Shown here piece after piece: positions 39,301-50,055 of a stretch of 64,000 nt of DNA. The stretch covers positions 15,511,229 to 15,575,228 of the forward strand of contig NW_023998423.1 in NCBI RefSeq assembly GCF_014805625.2. The letters are read 5' to 3'. Both the position numbers and the translations under genes were made by a program. Below the pieces are notes generated by a model. It was not told where the DNA came from, made no database searches, and saw nothing but the letters and a program-made list of their open reading frames with translations. The DNA is from Glossina fuscipes (Eukaryota > Arthropoda > Insecta > Diptera > Glossinidae). Numbering within the stretch: position 1 is the stretch's first letter; each line of letters starts with the position of its first letter.

Positions 39301-40620
39301 ACTTTATTTAAAGAATTTCTTATTCCTGTCTTAACCAAAATAGTGTAACGTATTCAGTGATGGGTCGTATTCCACTACAGGTTTATTGCTAGTTTTAATT
39401 TAAAATAAGTGCATATGTTGACAGCATTTGTATCTTACTTTCTAATGGCCAAAAATAATCATCAGTCACTTCACAATTTAAATATGAAGAATTGGCAAAC
39501 ACTAGCTCAGTCGAGTTGGCATGTTGATGCCACATTTTTAGTGACATTCATATCACAATTTAAATGAAATTAAATTTAGGTGAGCAGAATTTTTGGATGC
39601 GTTCATTTTAAGGACGAAGCTATGTTTGGAATAAAAATTACATACAATCTTCAACTTGTTACAACAAATACCAATAATTGCATTTTGTGTACTAATAAAG
39701 GCTTCGTTTTCGTAAGAAACCTTTAATAGGAAGCAGCCTGATCCAACTTCAAAGCCCTGTTTTGAAGCAATATTTATTGCAAAAAGCTGCAAATTAAACA
39801 CTACACAGGGCGCAATTATTTTTCTACAGAAAAAATGATCATCCTAACCAAATTTCCCCTATTGAGCACTAAATGCTATATGTGTGAGATTTTTATTGAG
39901 AACATTCTTTCAATATAACGACATTTTTAAAGATAGAGTTTGTTTGCGCAATGGTCGTTAAAATGATTTGATTCGATTCAATCCAATTCCGCTTTGGTAG
40001 TGGTCGCGCGGGGATTCAAAATATGTCAAAGTTATCGAGATAACACGAAAATTGCGGCAAGGGGTTAAGCCCGGAAATGCATCGACAGTCAGGCAGGTAT
40101 TCATCAAAAATTCGATATAAATATATATAAATAAATAATGATAACCATTGAAAATATTAAATTTGACATTATGTGTAACCGAATTTTGCATACCAAACTT
40201 TTAATCATATTTTTTGGAAATTATAACCTCTAGTTATTCTATTTCCCGATAAGACATTCTCAGGGACATGTCGCATGTTTTATAGTTTCAAAATCTCTCC
40301 GCTCATTAAAGCAATCACCGAAGCAACAGGGCATACGAAATCTCTTATTCACAGAGATACGTCTATCAGAGTAATACATCATGGAAGCGGCATCGATGTT
40401 TTCCACCGAGTCAACTCAATAATTTGCATTCTTTCCTTTCCCTTAATCATAGAAGAATATCGAGTAAGCATTGACTTATTCTTACTCCAATGCTGTTTTC
40501 TGAGGTAAGGATTTTCATTTAAAAGTTTTTAACGCTTTTGCTGACATTTTCATGTCTGTTGGTTCTCAACTATTTTATGGAATAAAATAAATTCATCGTA
40601 CAATGGCATATCAAGCTTGT

Positions 40621-40990
40621 GTGGGTGAATGCAACATCCAGATACACTTGAGATAGACCCATCTTTCTTTGTATATTCATAGTCCATTTTTAAATCGATT
40701 TTGAGCTTATCTGTCCGTCTGAAAATTTACGTGGACGAATGCAAAGTCCAGATACACTTGAGACAGACCCACCTTTTTTTTGGTATGTTCGTAATTAATT
40801 TCTAAATCGGGTTGAGCTTGTCTGTCCGTCTGTAAATTTTGTGTGGATCAATGCAACGGCCAGATGGACTTGAGATAGAGCCACCTTTCTTTGTATATTC
40901 ATAATCCATTTTTAAATCGATTTTAAACTTCTGTCTGTCCGTCTGCTTGCCTTGTTTTTTGTGTTCAACCTACATGTCTGCATTATAGTC
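40621..40990 (+). repeat. Family-1 5' module in three tandem copies (about 110 bp each)
   Basis: Units begin at 40621 (GTGGGTGAATGCAAC), 40731 (GTGGACGAATGCAAA) and 40843 (GTGGATCAATGCAAC). Each carries a CACTTGAGATAGACCCACC-like block, ATTTTTAAATCGATTTTGAG-like sequence and CTGTCCGTCTG. Only the third continues into the next part of the element, so this is an internal tandem expansion of one insertion rather than three insertions. Confidence 0.72.
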
Positions 40991-41709
40991 TCTTTATTTG
41001 TTTTATTTTCAAAATTACATTTCGCATATAATGTAAATAAAGAATAGAAGACTACAATAACAGTAATAAGTGCTATTCAATAAGCAACAAGCAAAGCATG
41101 GAAGTTGAAGATTGAATGTCAGTCAGCTAAGACCTTGTCAAAGTTGTAACCACCTTACTGGAGGAAAGGAAAAGATTATATAAATTGATTTATTTAACAC
41201 AAGAAAGTTTTAATGATTTATATCATTTTAGTACAATAGCATACAATATTATGGAAATTATCTCTTCATGCTACGCAAAACAAACCGAAGTTAAACCAAT
41301 GGCTTTCCACAAACCATGCCAGAGAAAAATTCATTGCAGTTATTTTAAAAATACTTTAACGTTTTTTTTTTTTTTTTTTTTTTTATAACAAAGTTAGAAA
41401 ACTAGTTCAAGTGAAGCTTTTAATGGATTCATGGTACGTCAGTAAGAGAAAATCTGCAAATAAACGCCAAATCCGCCTGAACGAAACTTCTCTATATTCT
41501 TTTAAAATGTCAATGAAAGCCACAATTTGCCCTCTTGCAGTTAACGAGTGGTACACTTTCATGCACTTCAAAATTTTGTAACTGTTTTCTTATATATTGT
41601 GACGCCTTTGCTCTTCGCCTGATTCCACTCTTCCTGCGATTTCGCTTTAAGTAAAAGAAAAAACTATAGTTTTTCAATTATATAAGAATTGCATGGTTTT
41701 TCTGTTAAT

Positions 41710-42370
41710 TGCATAAGCGGACAAGCGAAAGAGTAAATAAATAAAGAGATAAAGGATACAACGGACACGTATGAATGGCAGCTTGGGTAAATAAAATGAC
41801 ACGTCGAAGGATGAACTGATGAAAAGAGGAAGGGATGGAAAGACGAGCGGATGGAAGAATGAAGCAACGAAAGAACGAATGGTATGACGTACCGATAAAC
41901 TGACAATCGAATGGAAAAACGACCGGAGAGAAAAACGAACAATTAATTGTACGCACGAATAAAAATGCGAAAGAATAAAAGGACAAACAGAAAGAGAGAG
42001 AAGAGTCAAAATATGGCTGAGTGGAAGTTCTCATCGATAGATAAACATGTCAAATATGAACAACATGTTCGGTAACGAAACCTTGAGAAAACGGACGCAT
42101 AGGAACACAAGCGAATGGAAGGAGGTACCCATGAATGGATAAACGAATGAGAAAGATGAATGAATGGACGATGGGATGGGACGACGATCGGATGGAAGAT
42201 TGATGAAAACAAACGATTGAATCGATGCACGAATAAAAACAGGAAGGAATAAAAGGACGAACGAGTGAAAGAACGAACGCAAGTAGAGAAACTAGTGGAA
42301 GTAAAAATAGTTAAAAGTTCTAATTAATGGCATAATAAGATGAACGAATGAAAGAATGAAGAAATACACG
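41710..42370. repeat. Purine-rich degenerate tetranucleotide tract (GAAY/GGAW/GRAC)n
   Basis: For about 650 bp the plus strand is almost all short GGAT, GAAT, GAAC and AAAG words (for example GATGGAAGAATGAAGC, GAACGAATGG, GATGGACGAATG-like). The bias removes stop codons from the minus strand, giving several long overlapping Ser/Phe/Ile-rich ORFs that are not genes. Confidence 0.8.
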
Positions 42371-44651
42371 TTTGACAAGTTCAATAAAACCTGATAGGAG
42401 TGTACTTCCTCAAAGCAATGATAGTGCGAACGTTTGAAGCCTTGGAAGAATAAAACTATAGAGGGACAAAATTTCAGCATAAAATTGATTGAAAGTCACA
42501 TGTTGATCGAGAACGCATAAATGTAAATGCTACATAATTGTACGTACCGCCGTTCTTGGTTAGCAAATATAAAAATACCAATTTGCATATATTTGTGGGC
42601 AAAGAACAAAAAAAAAAAGGAGAAGAAGAAGAAGAAAACAATAATAGACAGGTTTATATTACCATGAATAACACTTTTCTTTTCTTCTCATAAAGAATGC
42701 ATGTCATCACCAGCTGCAACAACGCTTTCTTGATATCATACACAAACACACGCACACACACACACATAATGAACTATATGCATATGTATATACGTAAATA
42801 TATATCAGTGTCAAGTGAAATTCTCAATCGCCTCATTCATCCTCTAGGGATCTGTATTGTTATCTTTGTTGTTGTTGTCGTTGGTTGGTGTCGGTTTTGT
42901 TGCTTTAGTTATTGCTTTTGCTTTTGCCAAACAATATTACCATTACACAATTGTCAGCCAAAGGCTCTTAAAACAATAACTGAAGTACAAAAAAGCAAGA
43001 AAAAAAACAAGAAAAAAGAAAACAAAGATTTGCGAAACGGTTGCAAGAAAAATTGCAATCAACACACACTCGTGTAATCTCAATCCCCTACATATATTAT
43101 GCGGGTAGTTCTGGTAATAGTAGTTGTAGTAGTAGTAGTAAATAAAGTAAGCAAAAAAAAAAAGAAAGAAAAAACAATAAGCAAAGAAAACCACAACAGC
43201 AAAATGTATAAATAATAACAACAAAATATTTACCTTTGCCAAGTTGTTTTCTTATTTTTTCCTCCGAAAAAAATCTTTTCCTCACCTCAAATACCTATAT
43301 GTGACGGCAAGATGAATTCATCTTTATTACGATATATACGTTTTGCTTACTTTCGTACATATTATCTGCACTTTAAGACACACACAAGTTCTGTATGAAA
43401 GTCTTGTTTAAATAGTCTAGAGCTAGTAAAAAAATGACAACAACACTTTATGTCACATTACTCTAATAACAAAAGAGTCAGCAGCCATAGAACGAACAGG
43501 AACTAACGCGCTCATAGCATTGCCACCACACATCTAAACATTTAATATTCTTTGTCTGCTTGATGGAAATGAAAAAGAAAAACATCAACCAACCAAACAG
43601 GAGATAGCTTAAAGTCTTTTTTTTTTTTTGTATTCGGCACGGCACACACGTCATCGTACAAAGATAACAGGATGCACTTTAGACGAATTTCAACAAACAT
43701 TTTTTTGACATGCACAGGAAATCTACGCTAAAAGGTAGACAACGGCAAAACTAACATAACACGTACATACGTGAGTATTAGTGTTTGCATTAGTATACGC
43801 GACTTGTCTGAAATCAAATACTATGGAAGATTGAATCAAATCCATACAAATCTATTGATGTGCAACTATTGTGTAGTCTCCTGAGAGCGAGGTTAAGCTT
43901 TTAATGTGATTAGAAATTTTGACGAACTGGAATACGAAGCGTTTTGTGACTACTGAACACATTATTACTATTTAACAAGTTACCAAACATTCGACTTTAA
44001 ATAAATTAAAAGACGAGAAATAAATGCTATCCCCCCCCCCCCCCTCCCCCTTCTCCCTCACTACTTCTAATGCATACTGTTGTTGCTGTCTTGATCGTTT
44101 TTTATAAACAATAAAAGAATTTTTTATTAAGGTGGACTGTTTAAAGTTTCCACTCTCATGCTAAGCGTTACCAGTGTATACTTTGTATATGTGTACTTGT
44201 AACTTGTTCGCCTTAACACTGTACGCGCTTTCAACAATGCCACTCACTAAGTTGATTTGTTTGCTTCCACTTGTTAGCAAATTTTTCACTTCAACTCCCC
44301 GGTCTGTAGCTAATTCGCTGCCATAGTTAACAGTTGCGGCTATCCCTCTTATGCTTGAGTATGGGCAAACAATCTTATTAGGGGAACTATAATCAAATTA
44401 GTTTTTTTTTTTTAAGCCGATGGCCTTAGATGCTAGTGCCTTAAAACTCTTGTTATAGAATTTATGTCTCTGACTAAATTGATTATAATAATTATTAGAT
44501 ATGATTGCTTTAATATCGTTCAAAGCTAGTAACTTGAACTTTTTGCAGTCCCGCTAATCGATCCTCTTTCCGCCTATAAGTCTCAGACGTGGACAGAGGC
44601 CAACGAATATATATAGGTATACGGTAAACTTATCGAATGTATCTCACTCCG
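42371..44651. other. Unassigned low-complexity sequence
   Basis: It holds GAA, CA, TTG/TTGC, AGT and A-rich tracts, the poly(C) at 44031-44050, and a block rich in ACGTACATACGT-like words at 43755-43775. The ORFs of 60-126 codons are products of these tracts. Confidence 0.6.
44031..44050. repeat. Poly(C) run
   Basis: Fourteen C followed by T and five C, unusual in this A+T-rich window. Confidence 0.9.
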
Positions 44652-44907
44652 AGATAGCCGCATAACCGAGTAGATAAGAATCGCAACCACCAAGATGGTA
44701 TTTACGGAATCAACTGTCACTATGGTATCTGGTCGTTGCTGCGGTGAGTGGCTCAGTCAAGCAAAGCCATAACCGACAAAAGCATTACCGGTCGTTCATA
44801 CATCCCCCAAACTGCGGCTACCTTTCTATTTCTGTCCCTTTTTCTCATTTTTTTCCGATCGTCACCATGTTAGATGAATAGACGACATCCCCTGAATGAT
44901 AAAAAAG
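44652..44907 (+). mobile_element. Probable tRNA-derived SINE, copy 2
   Basis: GATAGCCGCATAACCGAGTA, AATCGCAACCACCAAGATGG and TACGGAATCAACTGTCAC align with the head of copy 1. The body has TTCTGTCCCTTTTTCTC and GATCGTCACCATGTTAGATG like copy 1's CTGTCTCTCTGC and CTATCGTCATGCTAC. About 75 bp extra lies between head and body. A short A run (44901-44906) may be the tail. Confidence 0.5.
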
Positions 44908-45090
44908 TTAGACCGAAAACAGAAAATGCGTTTCAGTGGAAGACTACCATCCCTTCCATAGGTTGACAATGTCTTTGCATTAGTTGTTCGAGGTGCGCGT
45001 GGGTCAATTTCCACTCCAACCACTCCGCATTCTTTTTCCCTCTTGCTCTACTTCTTTCACATGGGGAACGAGGGAACATACTGATCACAT

Positions 45091-45422
45091 TAGAAAAGTT
45101 ATAAAAGCACTATAGGTGGCTCCGGTCCACCATTAAATGCCCTTTAATACCCTATAGCTATTCATATATTGACTCTTCAAGGCCGTAAGGTGTTCGAAAA
45201 ACTTATCCGATCAGAACCATTTTCAATACGGGATCAAATTTCGTCAAAAAATTTTAAAAGTTGCGATCTGTTGATTGAATACAAGACTACTAAACGGTCC
45301 AACAGATAGACAAGCTGCCTTAGAATCATTTTCTGAGTCGTTCGGTACAACCAAAAATGCGTCTATCTCAAGTCATTCTGGATATTACACAAAAATCTGC
45401 ACCAACTTAACATATCCTTGTT
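45091..45422 (-). mobile_element. Family-1 dispersed repeat, reverse orientation, diverged
   Basis: From low to high coordinate it shows the reversed 3' end (ACCATTAAATGCCC, AATACCCTATAGC), GTTGCGATCTGTTGATTGAA, AGACAAGCTGCCTTAG and TCTATCTCAAGTCATTCTGG. An 89-codon plus-strand ORF across it is spurious. Confidence 0.6.
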
Positions 45423-47167
45423 CCAGAAGTAGTATAGAGTATAAAAAAAAATGTCCAGAAAAGCCGGCATTTACTTGGACTTCAATATATATAAGACTGA
45501 CTAGACCTATAGAACAAGCGCAAACACGTACCGCTGTAACGTGATTGAATCATCTTGTGCTTCGCAACTTCAACCAAAGTTGGGTTGTTATCAATTTACA
45601 ACTTAATGAAAATGAATCATAAATTATGTCCAAATGAAAAACCATTTGCATTTCGAGGCGCTCGTATACGATTACAAGCATTTTTGATTGTATCCTTGAT
45701 TCATTCCGCGACGGCGGTCCTATCCTTTCATTGAGGGTATAATGAGCCGAGCATATAATGAGCAGTCAGGCCTCACACATTGCTTAATTCATGTTTGCAT
45801 TTCGGATTTTCTATAGTTCCGGGGAAGCCATCCCTACTACTCTCCCCCTTGGAGTATTTGTACTAAAAGAATCCAGCAACGGCAGGCGTCCATCACACTA
45901 CACTGTCGTTACCTTTTCGTCAACCTACTGGTCGTGTACTGGACCTCCTGAGTAGCTACTACATTGGTGTGAAGATCTGCACGGCCTCGGGGAATACTCC
46001 TTGTGGCTGCGGTTATTCCCAAATATGGAGGCATCAAATAATTAAAGGCGCTTAATAGGCCTCGCCTTGTCCAGAGGAAAAAGTTTGGATCATAATCGAA
46101 CTTTCAAACTGATACCCAGTACTTGGAATACGCCCTCTCTCCTGCAGGATTGTCTTGCAAGGCTGAGGGGAGTCCAATGCACCTATATTGATTGCCAATG
46201 GTTGTGGGGATGATTAAGACTGCATGGCAGATGCAGACGGTAATATGCATCGACATATAATATGCATCCTTAATTCCAAAAGTAATCTCAACAATTCGAA
46301 AAACCAGTGAGAGCCAGTTCATATCGAAAATTTATGTGACGCAGAAAGCTCAATATTGATCGCAACGCGTTTTTTTAAGCAAATTTGTAGAACTCGATAA
46401 GTTCGACTTAAGTGCGTTTAAATGAGAAGATGAAGCAATTCCTCAGGGTAAACAATTACTAAAACATATTGAAAATAATATGTAAATTACATAAGAATTA
46501 ATTGGTTTTCCAGGTGTATACGAATAACCAAAATAAAATCTATTTAAATATTTCAATTTCAGTAAATCGTATAAAACGCAAAGAAAATATTTGCTTAAAA
46601 CTAAGTTTTGTCTATACCATCTTAATTAAACTAATAAAAGATATCCAATTTAAACCTCTTTTCAATGTTTTCAATGGACAAAAATTTTCTCCATTGGATT
46701 TATTATCGACAACATAGCACTTTTTCCTTTACATTCTTTCCACCCATCAATGTTTTCCTATTTTTCTTAAAAATCCTATACTCTTTTTCATTATATTCAT
46801 TATTAAAATAAAATTATGTTTACTTTAGTTAATTAAAATTGCATTTAAATCTTAAATTCAACCACAAATTTAAAAACAATTGAAAATTGAAATTCTCATA
46901 TATATATATATATATGTAATATGCATCAGATGTTTGCATCAATGTGCACATTTTATGAAGCTGGATAAACTGATATTTGCTAAATGAAAACGAAAAGAAA
47001 AAAAGTTCTTCTTCTTCTTCTTTTTTTTTTTTTTGTTTGTTCAAATAACAAATATGACTAATGACCAGATTTTCTGCTTATGATTTAAGGACTCAAAGAC
47101 AAATGTTTAATGATTGACAGATCATTTATTTTGTATTGTTGTCGTTGTTGCTGTTGTTGATTTGTGC
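45423..47167. other. Unassigned sequence, GC-richer 45690-46330
   Basis: The GC-richer stretch could be an old mobile-element fragment, but I found no protein motif. The remainder is A+T-rich with (TA)n at 46896-46916 and (TTC)n at about 47007-47021. Confidence 0.45.
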
Positions 47168-47980
47168 TTTTATACCCATCAGCGAAGTATGAGGGGTATA
47201 TTCATTTTGCCCAAAAGGAAGCATCAGAGATTCCACAAAGCAGGATCAGCATCAAATTCTAAACCGATTTAAGTATATCCGTCTGTCTGTCTGCTGTAAA
47301 CGTCTCTTGACCGCAAAAACGAAGCCATCGACTTCAAGGTTAGCACAAACATTGGAAGTTCTTGCACGCTGGTTGACATTGAAAATGGACCAAATCGGTC
47401 GAAGGACTCGTCGCGTAAACTGAGAACAAGTCTGTTTTTCAAAAGGAATATAAAATTGGTTTTTCGCCCGTTACTCATAAATTATAGCAAATAATTGTAC
47501 AAAAATTTAGAAATATTTTATATGGTCAATGCTGTATCATTTGTGTACTTAAAGGGAAAAAATAGACCACGCCTACCCAATATTATAGTGTATCAAAATT
47601 TAATTGTTTTTTCTATAACTTTATAACACGTAGAAGTGCGCTTCAAAATCCCTATGAAGTACATAACTTCTTGGCCAGTTTCAAAATTGGAATGCACCTA
47701 AACATGTCCGCCTATTCGTCACTCCATCTGTCCGTTGGCGCAACGTCATAATATGTATGCTAAACATTCTCTCTATTGCCTACAAATTTGCAAAAGAATT
47801 TTAAAGTGACATAAACTTTACAAATTACACGCCTACAACGCCCACAAGCCTATGTGATACAAACTTTTACTTTTGAAAATAGCAAAAAATCAGCCGCACC
47901 CACTCCATATTATAGAGCATGAAAACTTTGTTCTTTTATTTCTTTTGCCGTTTTTCCGATAGCGGTGGTGGGTATAAAAG
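47168..47980 (+). mobile_element. Family-2 (TATACCC) element, complete, 813 bp with terminal inverted repeats
   Basis: The left end CTTTTATACCCATCAGCG and right end CGGTGGTGGGTATAAAAG are inverted copies of each other at 16 of 18 positions. Two 'TCCGTCTGTCTGTC/TCCGCCTATTCGTC' modules lie inside. There is no transposase-like ORF, so it is MITE-like and non-autonomous. Confidence 0.75.
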
Positions 47981-48340
47981 ATTCGTTCCCGATCCAATTT
48001 AATTTTCTTATTTGTTTTTTTTTTTTTCATTTTAATATTTTTCAACTTATTATAGCGGATATCAATTTTGTAATTAATTTTTCGATATAAAATGTATACA
48101 ATTATTATTATTATCATAGAGGAAATTTTCTTCAAAAAGTAAACATAATACGAAATAATATTTATATGAAACAAATTCTTATCACTTTGTACGCATTGCC
48201 GGCCATTGATTGATATAATTAATGATAATTCCACAATTGCGTTTTGATCAGAAATATATGTGTGTTTATGGATCAGGAGACCCCTGAATGTGTTTAAATA
48301 AATACACCAAAATCTTCTTTTACACTGTAGATTCCTTAGA

Positions 48341-48667
48341 AAATCGTGTAGAAAAAAACGTGTAAAAAAATATTTGCGATTTATGTTAAATTTGGGACAT
48401 GTTCCATAGCTCTAAAAGCCCGTATAGCCAAATATGTAGCGAAAAACAATGCAAACAAAATCGTGTAAAATATACACGTGACGTATGGTCAATTTGGGGA
48501 TATAGTCCACAACTTTAAAATATCTAAATATTCCCCCAAAAAATCGTTCAAAAAACATCGTGTTAAAAATGCCTGCGACGTGTTGCAAATTAGGGGACAC
48601 GTTCCACAGCTTCATATAAGATAAAAAATATCGAAATAATCGCCCAAAAAACCGTGCAAAAAAGTTA
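48341..48667. repeat. Three diverged tandem units of about 100-117 bp
   Basis: Units begin near 48341, 48458 and 48556. Each carries ATCGTGTAAAA-like sequence, a GCGA/GTGACGT block, AATTTGGGGACA-like sequence and GTTCCACAGCTTnA-like sequence. Further single motifs (CGTGTAAAAAAGGC at about 49011) suggest the array once extended right. Confidence 0.6.
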
Positions 48668-49228
48668 AAAATCAAATCATATTACACATTTATAAAACAA
48701 TTACTTTTTATTGCAAAAAAAAAAAATTAAATTTAGTGTTGAGTGAAATTGTACTCCGTGAGGATAAAGAATTAAAACTTGAAATTGGGAATAGAGTTAA
48801 ATAAAATGTTATAACATAAAGAGGTAAAAAAAAACTGATTATAAAATTGCAGTAATTCCGGTAGCAGACTAAGTCGCAAGGAAAGTCAAAATAAAAATTA
48901 AAAAAAAAAAATTGTCTTGTAATTCATGTTGGGATAAAAAATGCGTGTAAAATAATATATTTGTTTTTATTGTTAGATCGTTTCGTTTGACAATTTGGTA
49001 AAAAAAGACCGTGTAAAAAAGGCTTGGCGTGCATGTAAGATTTATGATATGAGCATGGACTTCATCATTCGACTTTTTCGTCTGCCGTTTCGCCCAAGCT
49101 GCATTTTCTTGTCAAACTGTATAGAGGCGTCGCCCGCTTAACAAAATACTTCTATAGCACGTTTTCGATACAACGCGCTTTCAAAAGATCGAATATTTGT
49201 TTTCTCCAAATGCTTTCTGCTTTTATTG

Positions 49229-50055
49229 TACCTTATACCATCCTTGGTAACGGGTATGTTAAAATAGACCCAACTTTTATTATAACGATCGATTCACAAA
49301 TTATGAAGCTTGTCCGTCCGTTTGTCCTTCTGATGTATGTCCATGTTACTTTGTGTGCAAGTCGCATTTCTTAAATTATTTCAATGAAATTTATACACTG
49401 GTTTGCTTTGATTCAAGAGCGAATGCTATTGAAAATAATTCAGCTCCGTGCAGTTTTTCGAGCTCTCCTCCTATAACCCCTTATTTAAAAAATTATTATA
49501 TGGAAAACAATTGCAATTATTAAAATTTTTCGGCAAAAATCGCTGAGTAATAGTATATCGACATTCTAACTTGCTATGAAAAAATCAATTCGTCTGAAGC
49601 AATTTTTTGAATCCCCTTTCAAATAACCGTTCCTTTGGAAACTGAATCTTTATATGATGGAGAGGACTTATTTTCAATAGCGCAAATTGGTTCCTAACAG
49701 TAAATTGACAGAGAAATCAATCAGGATTTGAACCACGTAAGTTTACTTTTTGGATGCCACAGGAAATGATTCTCAAGATATATGAATCCTTATATGCGAA
49801 AAAGGCCAACTTGCTAACGTATTTTTTGGCAATTTGGCATGAAAACTTACAGTACAGGGAACTTATCTCACATAGGTCTATCTTTTAGACACCAACATTT
49901 ATAGATCCGAACTTTCTTGAAAAGTATGCCTTTGCAGAAAAATAACATGCAATTTTCGCTTTGCATTACTACCGAAACGAATGCACTATATTAGGCGAAG
50001 TGGTGAATAGTATCTGATGGTCGGCCTTGCCCGATTATCATGTTTTTACTTCTAG
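49229..50055 (+). mobile_element. Family-1 dispersed repeat, near-complete copy (about 825 bp)
   Basis: It opens ACCTTATACCATCCTTGGTA, has GCTTGTCCGTCCGTTTG and TTCAAGAGCGAATGC, and ends CTGATGGTCGGCCTTGCCCG. The internal third contains an extra segment relative to the 17.7-kb copy (about 49490-49640), made partly of a repeated 'GAATTTTTC / GGCAAA' theme. Confidence 0.75.

Noticed and set aside
41664..42282. Five overlapping minus-strand ORFs of 74-111 codons
   Set aside because: All follow from the purine-rich tract having no stops on the other strand; they overlap in different frames and have only low-complexity Ser/Phe/Ile composition.
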